Origin: Bombardia bombarda
Taxonomy: Eukaryota > Ascomycota > Sordariomycetes > Sordariales > Lasiosphaeriaceae
Direction: 5' to 3'
DNA length: 64,000 nucleotides
NCBI GenBank assembly: GCA_030512295.1
Contig: JAULSR010000009.1
Span: 434,001 to 498,000 of the forward strand
The notes under the pieces were generated by a model that saw only the letters and a program-made list of their open reading frames with translations, had not been told where the DNA came from and ran no database searches. Shown one piece after another: positions 11,156-21,474 of this stretch; position 1 is the stretch's first letter, and each line of letters starts with the position of its first letter. The translations under genes and the position numbers were made by a program.

Positions 11156-13030
11156 TCAACGAAGTCGAATAATCTCGCGCTTTTCCGGATTGGCATATTC
11201 TCCATCCATAGCGTGATCGAGATAGGCGGGGCCCACAACCGTGTAGTTTTGTTGCTTTGCCTTTTTGCTTTTGATCTTGCGCAGCAATATTGGACATTCG
11301 CACAGTTCAAAGACGGCAACAACATCCTCCCTCTTTGTATCACTAGGCCCCAGTCCACAGTAGCCACTCTTCGTTTCAAAATAGCACCGGCCTTCCATCC
11401 TTGCAAAGTAAAAGGAAAACCCCTGGAGAAAGTCTTGTATGAGTTCTTCGAACCACTTGGGCGACCTGATCTGCAATGCCTTCACAACAACTTCCCATAT
11501 TTCCCAGATACGCTCAGCAGTAGGGCTACCAACGTCGTCCGCACAAAAAAAATCCGACATTATGCCGTTGAATCGAGCGCTCCGTGACTCGGGGGTGGTT
11601 TTGGACCATTCTCTGCGCATACATTGAGCGAACCGTTGATGCACTTCCAATAACATCTCAATATGGGGCGCACGCGATTTTGCATCGTTTATAAGTCTCC
11701 CGAACTCGTCGTTGAGAATCTTTTGATCGGCCGTCAGGGGGCCAACTACCCTGTCCACCGGGGATATGATCCAGCCTGGTATCCTCATCTGAGGGCCCTC
11801 AATGACTGAGGTTTTCAGAGGTTTCTCTTCCCCACAGGCATAGTACTCCATCAAGTTGGGAGTCTTGCGGCGCAGATTTGGCACCCACGAAGGAACGGAA
11901 GAAGGATCCCTGCAGGCCGCCGGGTCGTCCACCAGACGATCAAACTTCCACAGGAAGCCTGCATCATGGTCGCAGGAGGTCACACACTCCATCACCTCTT
12001 GCGACACGACCTCAAACGGCTTACTGTAGTCAGGCTTGTAGTTTGGACGCCAGTCTTTACACATGAACCCGAGGACCGAGTAGACCTTGTCGTTGAGCTC
12101 TGTCGTCTTCATCCCGGCCAGTTCAGCGAAGAATACTGACGATGCGTACTTCTCTTTCGGGTTGTCGCTGCAAATCTTCATCGTGCTGCACGTCTTGCGA
12201 AAAGCCAACATGTTGCACACCCTCGCGATAGCTGTATTTGGGCCACGGTAAGATATTTCATTGGCGCTGCTTGCCCCGTCAACGAGCCACTCAAGCGTGC
12301 CCCCTGCAATCGCCATAGGCCCGACCAGCATAGCGAAGTATTGGCACGTTGCAAGCTCTGCGGCAATCCACTGGCGAGTCCAGACCGTGCTGTTGACTAT
12401 ATGGTCTATGGCCGGCACAGAAGTCAACTCGTGCTTGACGCCCGGAAGGGCTGGTCTGTATTCTGGCTCAATCTCGCCCTTCTGGACGAGATGGTCCCTC
12501 GCGGCCTGGGCGAACTCGTCATCCTCGGGCGGCACCCACAGGATCTCCAAGCTTGCGTGACTCCAAATACTTCTAAAATTTTCGACATGGCGAGCTTTCT
12601 CCGAAGGGTCCGCCTGGTTCAGGCAGAGGTCGGCGACCCAGAGCATGACGTGCAGGTCTTTTTCCACCCTGCTGACCATTTGTCGAACATATCGCAGAGC
12701 GCCCATCAGGTTCCGCGGCACCGCGACAAGCCTGTTGTTTACCACAATCATCTGCTTGAAGGTGGTGTCTCCACGCTCATAGGAGAGGGCGATGTAGATC
12801 GAGGTCCAGTCCTCTTTGGGGGGCCGGGATGTGAACAGTCGGCAGCGGATCGGATCGTCAAAGTTGCCCGGTTCGAGGAGCACAAAGCGAATATCAGCAT
12901 CGCCGAGAGGCTGCTCGTAGAAGATGGCGTCACTGTTGTTTTGGAGACTTATCGAGACATGGCGTTTGTTTCTGAGGGGACGAATCTTGTTGGGAGGGAG
13001 TGGAGCCGATGGCATGAGAAGGACACCCAT
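11156..13030 (-). CDS. HET (heterokaryon incompatibility) domain protein
   Basis: Single exon of about 624 aa from the first in-frame ATG at 13028-13030; the open frame extends further upstream, but without an ATG. HET blocks are visible in order: IRFVLLEPGN, YIALSYERGD, a VPRNLMGALRYVR stretch, VADLCLNQADPSEKARHVENFRSIWSHA split by short gaps, VWTRQWIAAELA, and a TTELNDKVYSVLGFMCKDWRP segment that matches the usual D.R/K.YALLGL region. HET proteins trigger or regulate vegetative incompatibility cell death when different strains fuse; many are of unknown specificity. Two consensus positions differ: the block usually ending Y-x-W-G reads YERG here, and the usual L-C-I-N-Q reads LCLNQ. The rest is intact, so I call it a likely functional but diverged member. 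Confidence 0.85.
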   Translation of the reverse strand: MGVLLMPSAPLPPNKIRPLRNKRHVSISLQNNSDAIFYEQPLGDADIRFVLLEPGNFDDPIRCRLFTSRPPKEDWTSIYIALSYERGDTTFKQMIVVNNRLVAVPRNLMGALRYVRQMVSRVEKDLHVMLWVADLCLNQADPSEKARHVENFRSIWSHASLEILWVPPEDDEFAQAARDHLVQKGEIEPEYRPALPGVKHELTSVPAIDHIVNSTVWTRQWIAAELATCQYFAMLVGPMAIAGGTLEWLVDGASSANEISYRGPNTAIARVCNMLAFRKTCSTMKICSDNPKEKYASSVFFAELAGMKTTELNDKVYSVLGFMCKDWRPNYKPDYSKPFEVVSQEVMECVTSCDHDAGFLWKFDRLVDDPAACRDPSSVPSWVPNLRRKTPNLMEYYACGEEKPLKTSVIEGPQMRIPGWIISPVDRVVGPLTADQKILNDEFGRLINDAKSRAPHIEMLLEVHQRFAQCMRREWSKTTPESRSARFNGIMSDFFCADDVGSPTAERIWEIWEVVVKALQIRSPKWFEELIQDFLQGFSFYFARMEGRCYFETKSGYCGLGPSDTKREDVVAVFELCECPILLRKIKSKKAKQQNYTVVGPAYLDHAMDGEYANPEKREIIRLR

Positions 13031-13111
13031 GGTTATTCGACAGACAGGGAAATCAAAAACGAAAGGGATTTTTGAGTCAATGACTGCTCGGTAAGGTCTG
13101 TTTTGGAACAA

Positions 13112-13756
13112 ATGAAGGCAACTATTCTGGGCCGTGAGGAGAACGTAGAGGGGGTTTCTGGGGAGAATTGACAGTTAGATCTATGTCGCAATGCAGTCGA
13201 GGCCAAACAGAAAAGGTCGTCGGGGGTAGTAGCAATTGGAATGAATTCTCGTCGTTGAAGAGGTGAGAGCAATCCTGTTGGCCCGAATCCGTTCAGGCAT
13301 TGTCTGGGGAAAGATACAGTCCCCGTGTTCCCTGCGACTGCCTCACGGAGGTATGGTGTGGAAGGACCGACGTGTAGCTGGCGCTGTTGCCCAGTGTGAT
13401 TTCTGCAAGTGGGTTAGCAGTCTGCGGAGTAAAAAGCCGTATGGCTTCAGACAAAGGTTGGGGTATTCACCCCAGAGGATCAGGGGTTGGTGGTTAGAGT
13501 ACCTTTAACTTGTTGTGTATCGGCAAGAACACGCTCTCATCAAAACAGTGCCTATGTTCGTTTGTACAATGCGGACAACTCAACATTATGAAAGAAATGG
13601 ATGGATATCTGAGCACCCAGATCATGAAAGGAGACAGAAAAAACAAAATTCGCTACCCTGATATAACGATTTGCGCTGGGATATTACGCTGCCATATCAA
13701 TACCCAAATTCAACAAACTGAAAATACCCAATCCTCAATCTCCTAACCCCTCTTCA
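13112..13756. other. Intergenic, upstream of the HET gene
   Basis: Shared 5' side of the HET gene and 3' side of the disordered-protein gene. No further gene seen. Confidence 0.45.
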
Positions 13757-15985
13757 TTATGACGCAGGATCCACCCCATCGTGCAAAGTTTCAGGTACAG
13801 TTGCAGGTTCGTCATCTGCCCCATCATTCTCCTCATCGCCTTGTACACCGTCAGTCGCATCGTTCCTATTTTGCTTTGTAACTGACATCTGACCACTAAT
13901 AGAAGTGTCGAGGGCGGCAACGGCGGCGGTAGCGACATCCACAATACCGTTGATACCGTTGTCAGGCTGCGATAGCAGGTTATCCCACCAGATATCAGGG
14001 ATATCAGCGACGGAATCCATAGTCTGCCCATTTTGTTGATCCGGGTTTGACGACCCACCAAGGTTATCCTGGCCGGTTTGTGCACCAGCAGGCTGACCAG
14101 TTTTCTGGCCAACACTCATGTTGGAGGGAACGGGCAAAGAACCACCAGCAGCAAACCCACTTTCATAGCCAGTCGAACTCAAGCCTCCGTCATTCCGCGC
14201 ACCAGCCGCCGCATCTATGTTACTCCAACTCACTAGTTCTACATTCCCAAAGCCAGGCGGAGTGGCAGGGGGATTTTCGGTCAATGGCAACGATTCCCAC
14301 TCGTCCTCAAAATCCTCCGGACTGGCACTGTTCCCAAAATCGAGAATGGGATTGTCACTATTCGGACGGGTTTGTCCATGAGCAAACTGACCCGTTCCCA
14401 GGCCAACGCCAAAGTTAAAGGGGGCCTGCAAATAACCACCAGCACCAAACCCGCTTCCATAACCATTGACACGTGAGCCATCGCCATTCCGCGCACCGGG
14501 AGCGGCCGCCGCAGCCATTTCACTCCCACCTAGCCTACTCCTGGAGGCAGACAAAGGCGAGAAGCCAGGAGGAGGAGAAGGACCACGACGGCGCCCTGAG
14601 GGTAGCTGCGTAGTACCCGGCCTAGAAGAGCCCATGTTCCCATAAGCGGCACCTTGGTAACTCCTATAGCCATTGACAACTAACTGATTATCAGCGTACC
14701 CTGCCCCGGCGCCCAAACGGCCTGAAGTATTGCTTCCTTGCGCGTAGTCATTGTAGGTATTGGAGCCAGATGGGCGGGCTTGTAGAGCGACGCTCGGGTT
14801 TGATGGACCACCTTGGGCAAACGCGCCGCCGAACAGGGATAGAGGGCGGGCCGGGGCTGGCTGCCGATACTGGCGGGACGATGATGGAAATGCGCCTATG
14901 GCGGGGGGGTTCGCAGGACCTGCGGGATTATAATTCAAAGGTAAACCAAATCCTGGCATCCGTGTGTCAGCTTGCCCCAGTGGGTTAGTAGGTGTCTGTC
15001 TTAAATAAGGACCACGAGAAGGAGGCGGTAAAAGACGACGAAGATGCGCCAGTACAGGACCGGTAATAGAGGGCACTGGAGGTCCGGTACGCCTGCCTCC
15101 GGATCTCAAGGGGTTGTAGTTTTCATCATCACTAGACATGTCTTCCGGTCTCATCAGAGGCACCCAATCCCCATAGCCCGACCGTATACTAGCCGAGATG
15201 CCCCACTGCGTATCGTCATCGTTTTCAAATACCTACTCGACCTCGATTAGTACGCTGCCTTCTCTCTCCCTTTCCGCAGCGCAAATGGCCTGATTGGCAT
15301 TCGAGGGAGTGGTGGTCGGCGGGGCTTGGGGTGGCTGCGGTTGTTGACTGGGCTGCTGTGAGGTATTTTCCCTCGCAATTTCGGAAGAATCCGACGCCTG
15401 CTGTGATGGAGGTGGTTGTTCAATGGATTGCTGTGGAGCTTCTGCCCTTGGAATGTCGGGTGAATCCGAAGCTTCCTGTGATGGGGGTTGTTCCTGTGAT
15501 GGGGGTTGTTCCTGTGATGGAGGTGGTTCCTGTGATGGAGGTGGCTGCTCATTGGGCTGCAGTGGAATTACTGCGTTTGGATCTTCGGGAGGATCTGAGA
15601 TCACTGATGGTTGCGGTGATGTCGGTGGTCGTTGCTTGTCGGAAAGATCCGATATGTCAGCGTCATTGCCGGCATCTTCATCTTCACCAAGCTTGTTGTC
15701 GTCTTCATTATTAGCATCATTGCCATCTCCTTCATCATCAATGTCATCATCTTCATCTTCACCATTCATGTCTTCATTTTCATCTTCACCATGTGAACTC
15801 TTTTGACGTTTCCTCCGGCGGTTCTTCCTCCGGCGGTCCTTTGTGGGCGTTGCAGCTGCACCTATCGTTGTAGCTGCTTCCGATGACAATCCCTTTCCCT
15901 TTCCCTCATAGTCAGAATGTGAGCTTGTGGTGGGCGATCTGGACAGAAAGCGTTTGTTGCTTGTGGATTGTGGAAAGCCGTCCAT
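13757..15985 (-). CDS. Large disordered hypothetical protein, interrupted by one in-frame TAG
   Basis: ATG at 15983-15985. The first 250 codons are basic near the N-terminus (DRRRKNRRRKRQK, a likely nuclear signal), then strongly acidic (DEDDDIDDEGDGND), then Pro/Gln/Ser-rich with repeated PPSQE units. At 15233-15235 the frame meets TAG, and beyond it the identical frame stays open for another 491 codons (VFENDDDTQWGIS, SGYGDWVPLMRPEDM, then Gly/Asn/Pro-rich sequence) to a stop at 13757. Either this is one gene of about 741 codons with a nonsense change (GAG-TAG-GTA), or a 48-nt intron starting GTACTA (inside the last exon codons) and ending ACGCAG removes the stop in phase; its branch site is not convincing. 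I recognise no folded domain. Low complexity and charge suggest a nuclear or chromatin-related scaffold, but that is a guess. Confidence 0.55.
15475..15546. repeat. 4 x 18-bp coding tandem repeat
   Basis: Four near-identical 18-bp units lie end to end. On the minus strand they encode the PPSQEQ/PPSQEP repeats of the disordered protein. Two units carry GGGGGTTGTT and two GGAGGTGG variants, so the array is slightly diverged and may vary in length between strains. Confidence 0.85.
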
Positions 15986-16803
15986 GGCGAATGCAGCCTG
16001 GGGCAGAGCTGTGGTGTGATTGGGATCTGAGGCTCAAAGGGTGGCCCTGTCGATGCAATCGTATGTGGTGTTGGGTAGAGAAACAGCACCAAAGGTATTG
16101 ATCGCTAAACTGTTGAGCTCTCCAATCCGCAGAGGTAGTTGAAATGTCGGATTTGCAGGGTGATAGATGATCCAAGTGTGTGCGGCGAGGACGATGAATG
16201 CCAGACTTCTCTGCAAGCCTTGATAGCTGTTACTTTGAAACGATAGAGAATAGGTAGGTTACTACTTGTGAAACGAGAAGGCGAAGAGTGTAAAACGAAA
16301 GAGACTGTCGGAAATCTGAGATGACTGGTTCCAGTCCCGATGGGTTGGGAGGTTCCTTCTCATTCGTGAGCAAGACAAGGTAATCAAACCATCCTTTCTG
16401 CAGTGTGGGGCTGGGGACTAAAGAGAAGGAAGGAGCGTCCACCGCAGAGCAGGGGCGAGGAGTGGTTTAGCGATTCACGTAATGGTCAGTGCGAATGGAC
16501 TCGTCGTTAATGTGTCATATGACTGCGCGGGTACTTGTTTCCCTGATATGAAGATAGAACTAGCGGTCCAACCGGTAAACGCCTAAAAAGAGCAAGAAAC
16601 GCCATCCCAAGATCGCCCAAACATCAGCATAGCACCTTCCAGCCCATTTAATCCTAGGTGACCGCCCTGGAAGGAAAAAAAAAAAAAAAAAAAAGCAATC
16701 GTGCAACCCCTGTGCCAGACCTATAATGCACCCATTTTACATAAACCAAGGACAAAAAGAAACCCAATTCCTCCCAGAACGTAGTGCAACACACCCCTCT
16801 CAA
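15986..16803. other. Intergenic with poly-A tract
   Basis: The 5' flank of the disordered-protein gene and the 3' flank of the next one. It holds an A-run of about 20 bases at 16674-16694. No gene seen. Confidence 0.45.
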
Positions 16804-19191
16804 TTACTTCCGACCAGCAGCCTTCCTCCGCGCACTCCTCCTGACACCCACAGTCTCTACCTCCGCCGCCTCCATTGCCTCCAAAACCTTCGCCGTAGCC
16901 TTCACGGTCCTACCAGACCTAGTCGTAGTCGTAGTCGTCTTGACAACTCCTTGCGGCTTTGCTGCCGCGCTGGGCATTGCCGTTGACTTGCCTCGTTTCG
17001 GCCTTTTCGCCGCCGCCTCCATCGATGCCTTGCCCTTGCCCTTAGCCCGTGTTTTCGGGGGTGGCGCCATCTCCATCTCTTCGTCCTCATCATCATGCAG
17101 GTCTCTCTCGTCATCATCATCTCTTTCGGCAGGATGGCGGGGACGACTTCGAGGTTGACTGGGACTGGGACTGTCGTTGAAAGAGCTTCGCGGGTTGTTT
17201 CCATAGCTCGGTTCACCGAGGCCAGAGCTAGAATTGTCAATCAAGCCGGACCTTCGGTTGCTACGCCGAGTGGAGGGGCCGATGCCGGAGCTCGTAATCA
17301 CGTTCGATCCGCTTCTTGAACTGTTCCCTTCGATGGAGCGGCTGTCGCTTATTTCAAGACGGGGTCTCTTGGGACGTGCAAGACTCCCTGCAGGGGGATT
17401 GGAAGGCTCCCCTCGTTGCTCGCGCGTGGAACCTGCTGAGAGCCATATAATCTTTCGCTTCTTCGCCGTAAGCTGACCACTACCCTCGGCGATAGTCTGC
17501 GACGGTCCTAGTCTTGGACTCGGGCGTGATCCAACAACAATGAAATCTTTGTTGCTACTTCCCCTTGCATCGCTAGAATCTAGACTTGCCTCGGGTTGGG
17601 GGCTGGGATGTGCGCTTGAGTGAACAGAAATAGCATGTCCTGGCGTGAGACCTGGCTTAGTCTTGATATGTACGGAAGGGGTTCCTTGACTCTGTTGTTG
17701 TTGTGCCCCGGTGTGAACTGTCGCTGCCTCTGCAGCCGGAGGAGGAGTCTCAGTCTCTACCCCTGGCTCCCTCTTAATTTCTGGGGATCTCTGTCGCTGG
17801 TCCTCTCGCGGGCTCTCTTGTTGTTGTTGAGGGTGCTGCTGTTGATGCTCTTGAGCCACAGTAGCCGTTGCAGGTACCCCCAGAGACATAGACGCCCTAT
17901 TATGCATTTGAGGGTCACTACTGTTCTCAGAGATTGTATCATCTGACCCAGCTGTTCCACGAGGAATAAACCCAGCTGCTCCATAGTCAATAATACCTAT
18001 ATTAGAGTAATGCTGTGGCAGTTGCTGAATGTGCAGCGCCTCGTCCACCGGCGTCCTGCCTTCAACAGATGGGAGAATCTCGTCGCCACCAATCGCCCCA
18101 TGCGCATATGGGCCATGACCAGCGATTTCACTAGGAGAAGCTCTGTCTCTCGCTGTTGCTTCTAGGTTAGGATCGACGTTCTCCTTCGAACTGCTAAAGC
18201 TGTTTCCATCGCCGGCCAATCTGCTTTCAGCCGCCTCCATGAAAAGCCGACGCGATAAAGCCTCTACCCTCTCGTAAGCAGCCCTCATCTTAGGGTTGTT
18301 CATGAGACCTTCCCGGAACTCCTCCGCGGCGGTGCGCCCGCCCATATTGTGACCAAAGAGCTGACGCTCTTTACCAAAAGGGACAATGATGATGCCATAA
18401 TCACGTTCGAGATCCGCCACAGGTGTTTCATCCGCAGGTGTTTCGTGGAGACTGATGATGTATTTTCCCTTCAGAAGCCAGGTAGCGAGGTCCTTGTAGT
18501 TGTCTTGGCCATGCACTTTGTAGTGAGGAAAGTCAGGGGGAAAGTTGGCGGGGGGGTCTGGGGCACGGGTGCGGCGTGGATGTTGGGCCTGTATCACCGG
18601 TGAAGATAGCTCATCGGGTGCCAGCGATGAGGCATGTTGGCCAACTGCACGACCCCTCCTCGTCCTTCCCCTTTTGGCACTTGAGGATGCGGACTCAGGG
18701 TCAATTCCTTGATTTGGGTTGAGCAGCCGGGGTCTTTTGGCCGATGGTTGCCCCGTTAGGCCCGTTAGGGGGGGTTCGAATCCTTCAACGTCGTCTAAGT
18801 GACCTGCATCTAGGAGGCGATTTTCGGGTTGACGAAGCGTGTCATCCCGAGAAGCTGTGATGGGAGAAGCCGACAAAAAGGCATACTCCGCATACCTGGA
18901 TTCAGACATTTCCTCAGTCGATTGGGACTGGGCGTTGTCGAAAATCCTCTCCTGGAGCGGGCCACTTGTAACGGGTGGTGGTGCATTGTCGCTACGGCGC
19001 CCTCGGTCGGACGGGGGGTTGACTTCCATTTGTGACTGCGTCGATGGCATGGGCCCGGAGCTTGCTTGGGAGGGCCCGCCTTCATCCTCGTAAATTGAGA
19101 ACGATGTAGCCAAGCCAGCCAGTGGTTGGGGGCTTTCACCCATGTTGTCGTTGTCGTTGTTGTTGTTGTTGTTGTTGTTGCTGAATGACAT
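16804..19191 (-). CDS. Large mostly disordered hypothetical protein with one folded segment
   Basis: Single exon, 795 aa, ATG at 19189-19191. It starts with an asparagine run encoded by a GTT-type triplet repeat on the plus strand. Most of the chain is Ser/Pro/Gln-rich and probably unfolded. The only ordered-looking part is around residues 215-325 (FPPDFPHYKVHGQDNYKDLATW, then LERDYGIIIVPFGKERQLFG and NNPKMRAAYERVEALSRRLF), which I do not recognise. The C-terminus is rich in Lys/Arg blocks (AKRPKRGKSTAM, VRRSARRKAAGRK), suggesting nuclear or DNA-associated location. The gene runs in the same direction as the similarly disordered gene at 13757-15985; I see no clear sequence homology between them. 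The long clean frame and clear ATG make it very likely a real gene. Confidence 0.72.
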   Translation of the reverse strand: MSFSNNNNNNNNDNDNMGESPQPLAGLATSFSIYEDEGGPSQASSGPMPSTQSQMEVNPPSDRGRRSDNAPPPVTSGPLQERIFDNAQSQSTEEMSESRYAEYAFLSASPITASRDDTLRQPENRLLDAGHLDDVEGFEPPLTGLTGQPSAKRPRLLNPNQGIDPESASSSAKRGRTRRGRAVGQHASSLAPDELSSPVIQAQHPRRTRAPDPPANFPPDFPHYKVHGQDNYKDLATWLLKGKYIISLHETPADETPVADLERDYGIIIVPFGKERQLFGHNMGGRTAAEEFREGLMNNPKMRAAYERVEALSRRLFMEAAESRLAGDGNSFSSSKENVDPNLEATARDRASPSEIAGHGPYAHGAIGGDEILPSVEGRTPVDEALHIQQLPQHYSNIGIIDYGAAGFIPRGTAGSDDTISENSSDPQMHNRASMSLGVPATATVAQEHQQQHPQQQQESPREDQRQRSPEIKREPGVETETPPPAAEAATVHTGAQQQQSQGTPSVHIKTKPGLTPGHAISVHSSAHPSPQPEASLDSSDARGSSNKDFIVVGSRPSPRLGPSQTIAEGSGQLTAKKRKIIWLSAGSTREQRGEPSNPPAGSLARPKRPRLEISDSRSIEGNSSRSGSNVITSSGIGPSTRRSNRRSGLIDNSSSGLGEPSYGNNPRSSFNDSPSPSQPRSRPRHPAERDDDDERDLHDDEDEEMEMAPPPKTRAKGKGKASMEAAAKRPKRGKSTAMPSAAAKPQGVVKTTTTTTRSGRTVKATAKVLEAMEAAEVETVGVRRSARRKAAGRK

Positions 19192-20587
19192 GGTATAAGC
19201 TGGAGGCGAGAATGGACGGTTGAGTAAAGAAAGTAGGATGGGTTTTTGGGTTGTACGTAGTCGGTAGGAAAAGGTTGTGGCGAAGGGTCAGATGAAGTTG
19301 AGAGTTTGGGTAACGGAAATGATGGGGTGGGAAGGTCTCTTGAGATGTCCGAAGGTTTGGGGAACTCGAAAATTTAACAGTGGCTGAAATAATGCTAGAA
19401 AAAGCTTGGAAGACCGCAGACCCTGTCTGAGGTGAAAGTGAACAATAGGCGCAATAGAAACAATGGCAATGATAGAAACAAAAGGAACAAGAAATGGATT
19501 CGTCTGATCTGCCTGAGACTGGAATGGGCCAAATTATGGTTCGATTCTTGATAAGTTATATAGGCGAGCATACTAGTACCGTCCTGCCTCCTGGACGGTT
19601 CGTAATTCCTAATTCCAGCAGGCGCGCGACAGTCAGTTTGATGCCCAGGGCATTGTTTGAACTGGCGCCAGAGCAGGGCAGCGCTAAGCGCCCACAGTGT
19701 CGTGATATCTACTGTAAAGCTATCACTAAACACACTGTCCAAAAGGGACGGGAGCGGGAGCAGTACCGGAACGGGCAAGGCATGGGATGGACGGGCGCGT
19801 CACATGACCTGCTGTCACTGCTGCCCTCGCCCCTTCGACTTCCTTCCTCCCCCACCTGTCGGGTTACACAACCAGATCGGCGGCAGTTGGACCCCTGTCA
19901 ATCGATCTTGCCGAGACCAATCTTTCTGCATGCCGCACCGTGCGATATCTTTTTAACTGGAGCAATCACCTCCACTCACTGTCTACAATCCGACCACTGA
20001 AACCAATTGATCTTACTCCACTGGCCTCTTTCTGGGCGCAATTAGCCGCGGGAAACGGTCTGTTCCTGAGCAAACATGCCCATCAACGAGCTGCAACCGC
20101 CCGCCTGGTTCTACTAGGCGCGGTAACAGTCGTCACCTATTGTATCACAAATGTCAAACCATCACGACCCTTGGCTCTTTGACCTTTTTATACGTTTCAA
20201 GCCTTCTTGACACCAGTTGCGCGCGGCTCGCGGTTGTCGTTTCTGCGAGACGCCTGTCATTGCACTTGGCACCCTCGAGTCGGGGTCTGGGTGTTTGTCT
20301 TCGTGAATCCTAAGTCCAAGTGGACAATTGCGAACTGCTAGGCCATAATTGAGACCTAAATCATCTCTTTCCTTGATTTCTTGATTTCAGGTTTATGTAC
20401 AAATATAGAAGCTGGCAAATTGGTTCTCTGGGGTGAGATGAATGTCACACAATGAGCTTGAAACACGTTCCAAAGTTATCACACACCACCTGCGGATTGT
20501 GGGCATGAAAAAGAAGAGGAACAGTTGCGTTTATTGTTATCATCTACCATCTCTTTTTTTTTCCTTCCTTGTCTTCTCCACCACACC
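19192..20587. other. Intergenic, no gene seen
   Basis: 5' flank of the 795-aa gene and 3' flank of RNase H-like copy A. Open frames here are short and lack motifs. Confidence 0.45.
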
Positions 20588-21422
20588 CTACGCGCCGTCC
20601 GGATGCCCCGCCTTGTTCCCCTCCCGACCAGCATCCAGCTTCTTCCGCCTCTCCTCCTCCCTTGCGCAGTGCTCCTCCGCCATAACCCCAACATCATCCC
20701 ACATCTGCTCGATCTTTCCACTGACCTTCGTCTGCCCCGACAGATACTCAGCCGTAGTCGCAGTCTCCTTGTTCCTCGCCTCCAGAACAACCGCCGACTC
20801 CGCCTTCGTTAAATACAGCGGCGGACGCCAGTGCAGCTCGATCTTCGCGTTCAGCTCCTTGGCAATGGCGCGCGACAAATTAACCAGCCCGCGCAGCGGT
20901 GTAACGAGATGATCATGCCAGAAGTCGCCCGTGGGCGGGGTGATGCCGCATCTGATGTGCGCCAGCGCGGCCATGTCGTGGCTAAAGATTCTGATGGTGA
21001 TGGGTAGGGCTGGCTTTTTCACGGTGGCGCGGTACTCTTTGGCGGTGACCCCGACGGTGCCGAGGGCTTGGATGATGGCCATCAGCTCGAGCTGCGTTTC
21101 TGAGTAGATCTTGGTGGAGCGGTACATCCGGCTGCTGGTGGTCTCGCCGGGTCCCTGCAGTGGCTTGTTGTAGAAGACTGTGTAGAGGCCTTTGCATCGG
21201 AGGATTTCCTTGCTGGTGCGGGGGACTGCAAGTGGTTGCGATCGTGGCGACCATTACCAGCCCGCCGTTGACGATGGGTGGGGTGGCCAGGTTGCGGTTT
21301 ACTGTGTTGTTGGCTGTCTGCACGTCTGAAATGTGGACTGTTCCGGCGATGAACTGCGGTGGCTGATTTCTGGCTCCCAGCATGGAGCCAGGTCCATTCA
21401 GACCGCCAGGTCTGGTAGACAT
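20588..21422 (-). pseudogene. RNase H-like protein, copy A (frameshifted)
   Basis: ATG at 21420-21422 opens a frame reading AGTVHISDVQTANN and GGLVMVATI. Near 21235-21250 the reading shifts by one base, and the rest continues in a new frame: KEILRCKGLYTVFYNKPLQG, then YSETQLELMAIIQAL, ITIRIFSHDMAALAHI and AKIELHWRPPLY to a stop at 20588. The pattern matches the three other copies in this window (27655, 30083, 36072). Compared with the RNase H active-site set (Asp, Glu, Asp, Asp), this copy keeps the Glu in TQLELMAI. The first Asp is absent (VMVATI), the second is His in IFSHD, and no clear fourth Asp is visible. A GT..AG pair of 32 nt lies at the shift, but that is too short for an intron, so I call it a frameshift, real or from assembly. 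Confidence 0.6.
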
Positions 21423-21474
21423 CGCGTCTTTTGAATTTGGGCGGGAAATGATGTAGAGCTGGGGCGTTTAGCAA

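Noticed and set aside
14047..14418. Plus-strand frame opposite the disordered protein
   Set aside because: Shadow of the minus-strand repeat-rich coding sequence.
15475..15546. CRISPR-like array
   Set aside because: Units are contiguous without spacers and encode a peptide repeat in a eukaryotic gene.
21232..21263. GT...AG pair of about 32 bases as an intron in RNase H-like copy A
   Set aside because: Too short for a fungal spliceosomal intron and it does not restore the frame, so a frameshift is the simpler explanation.
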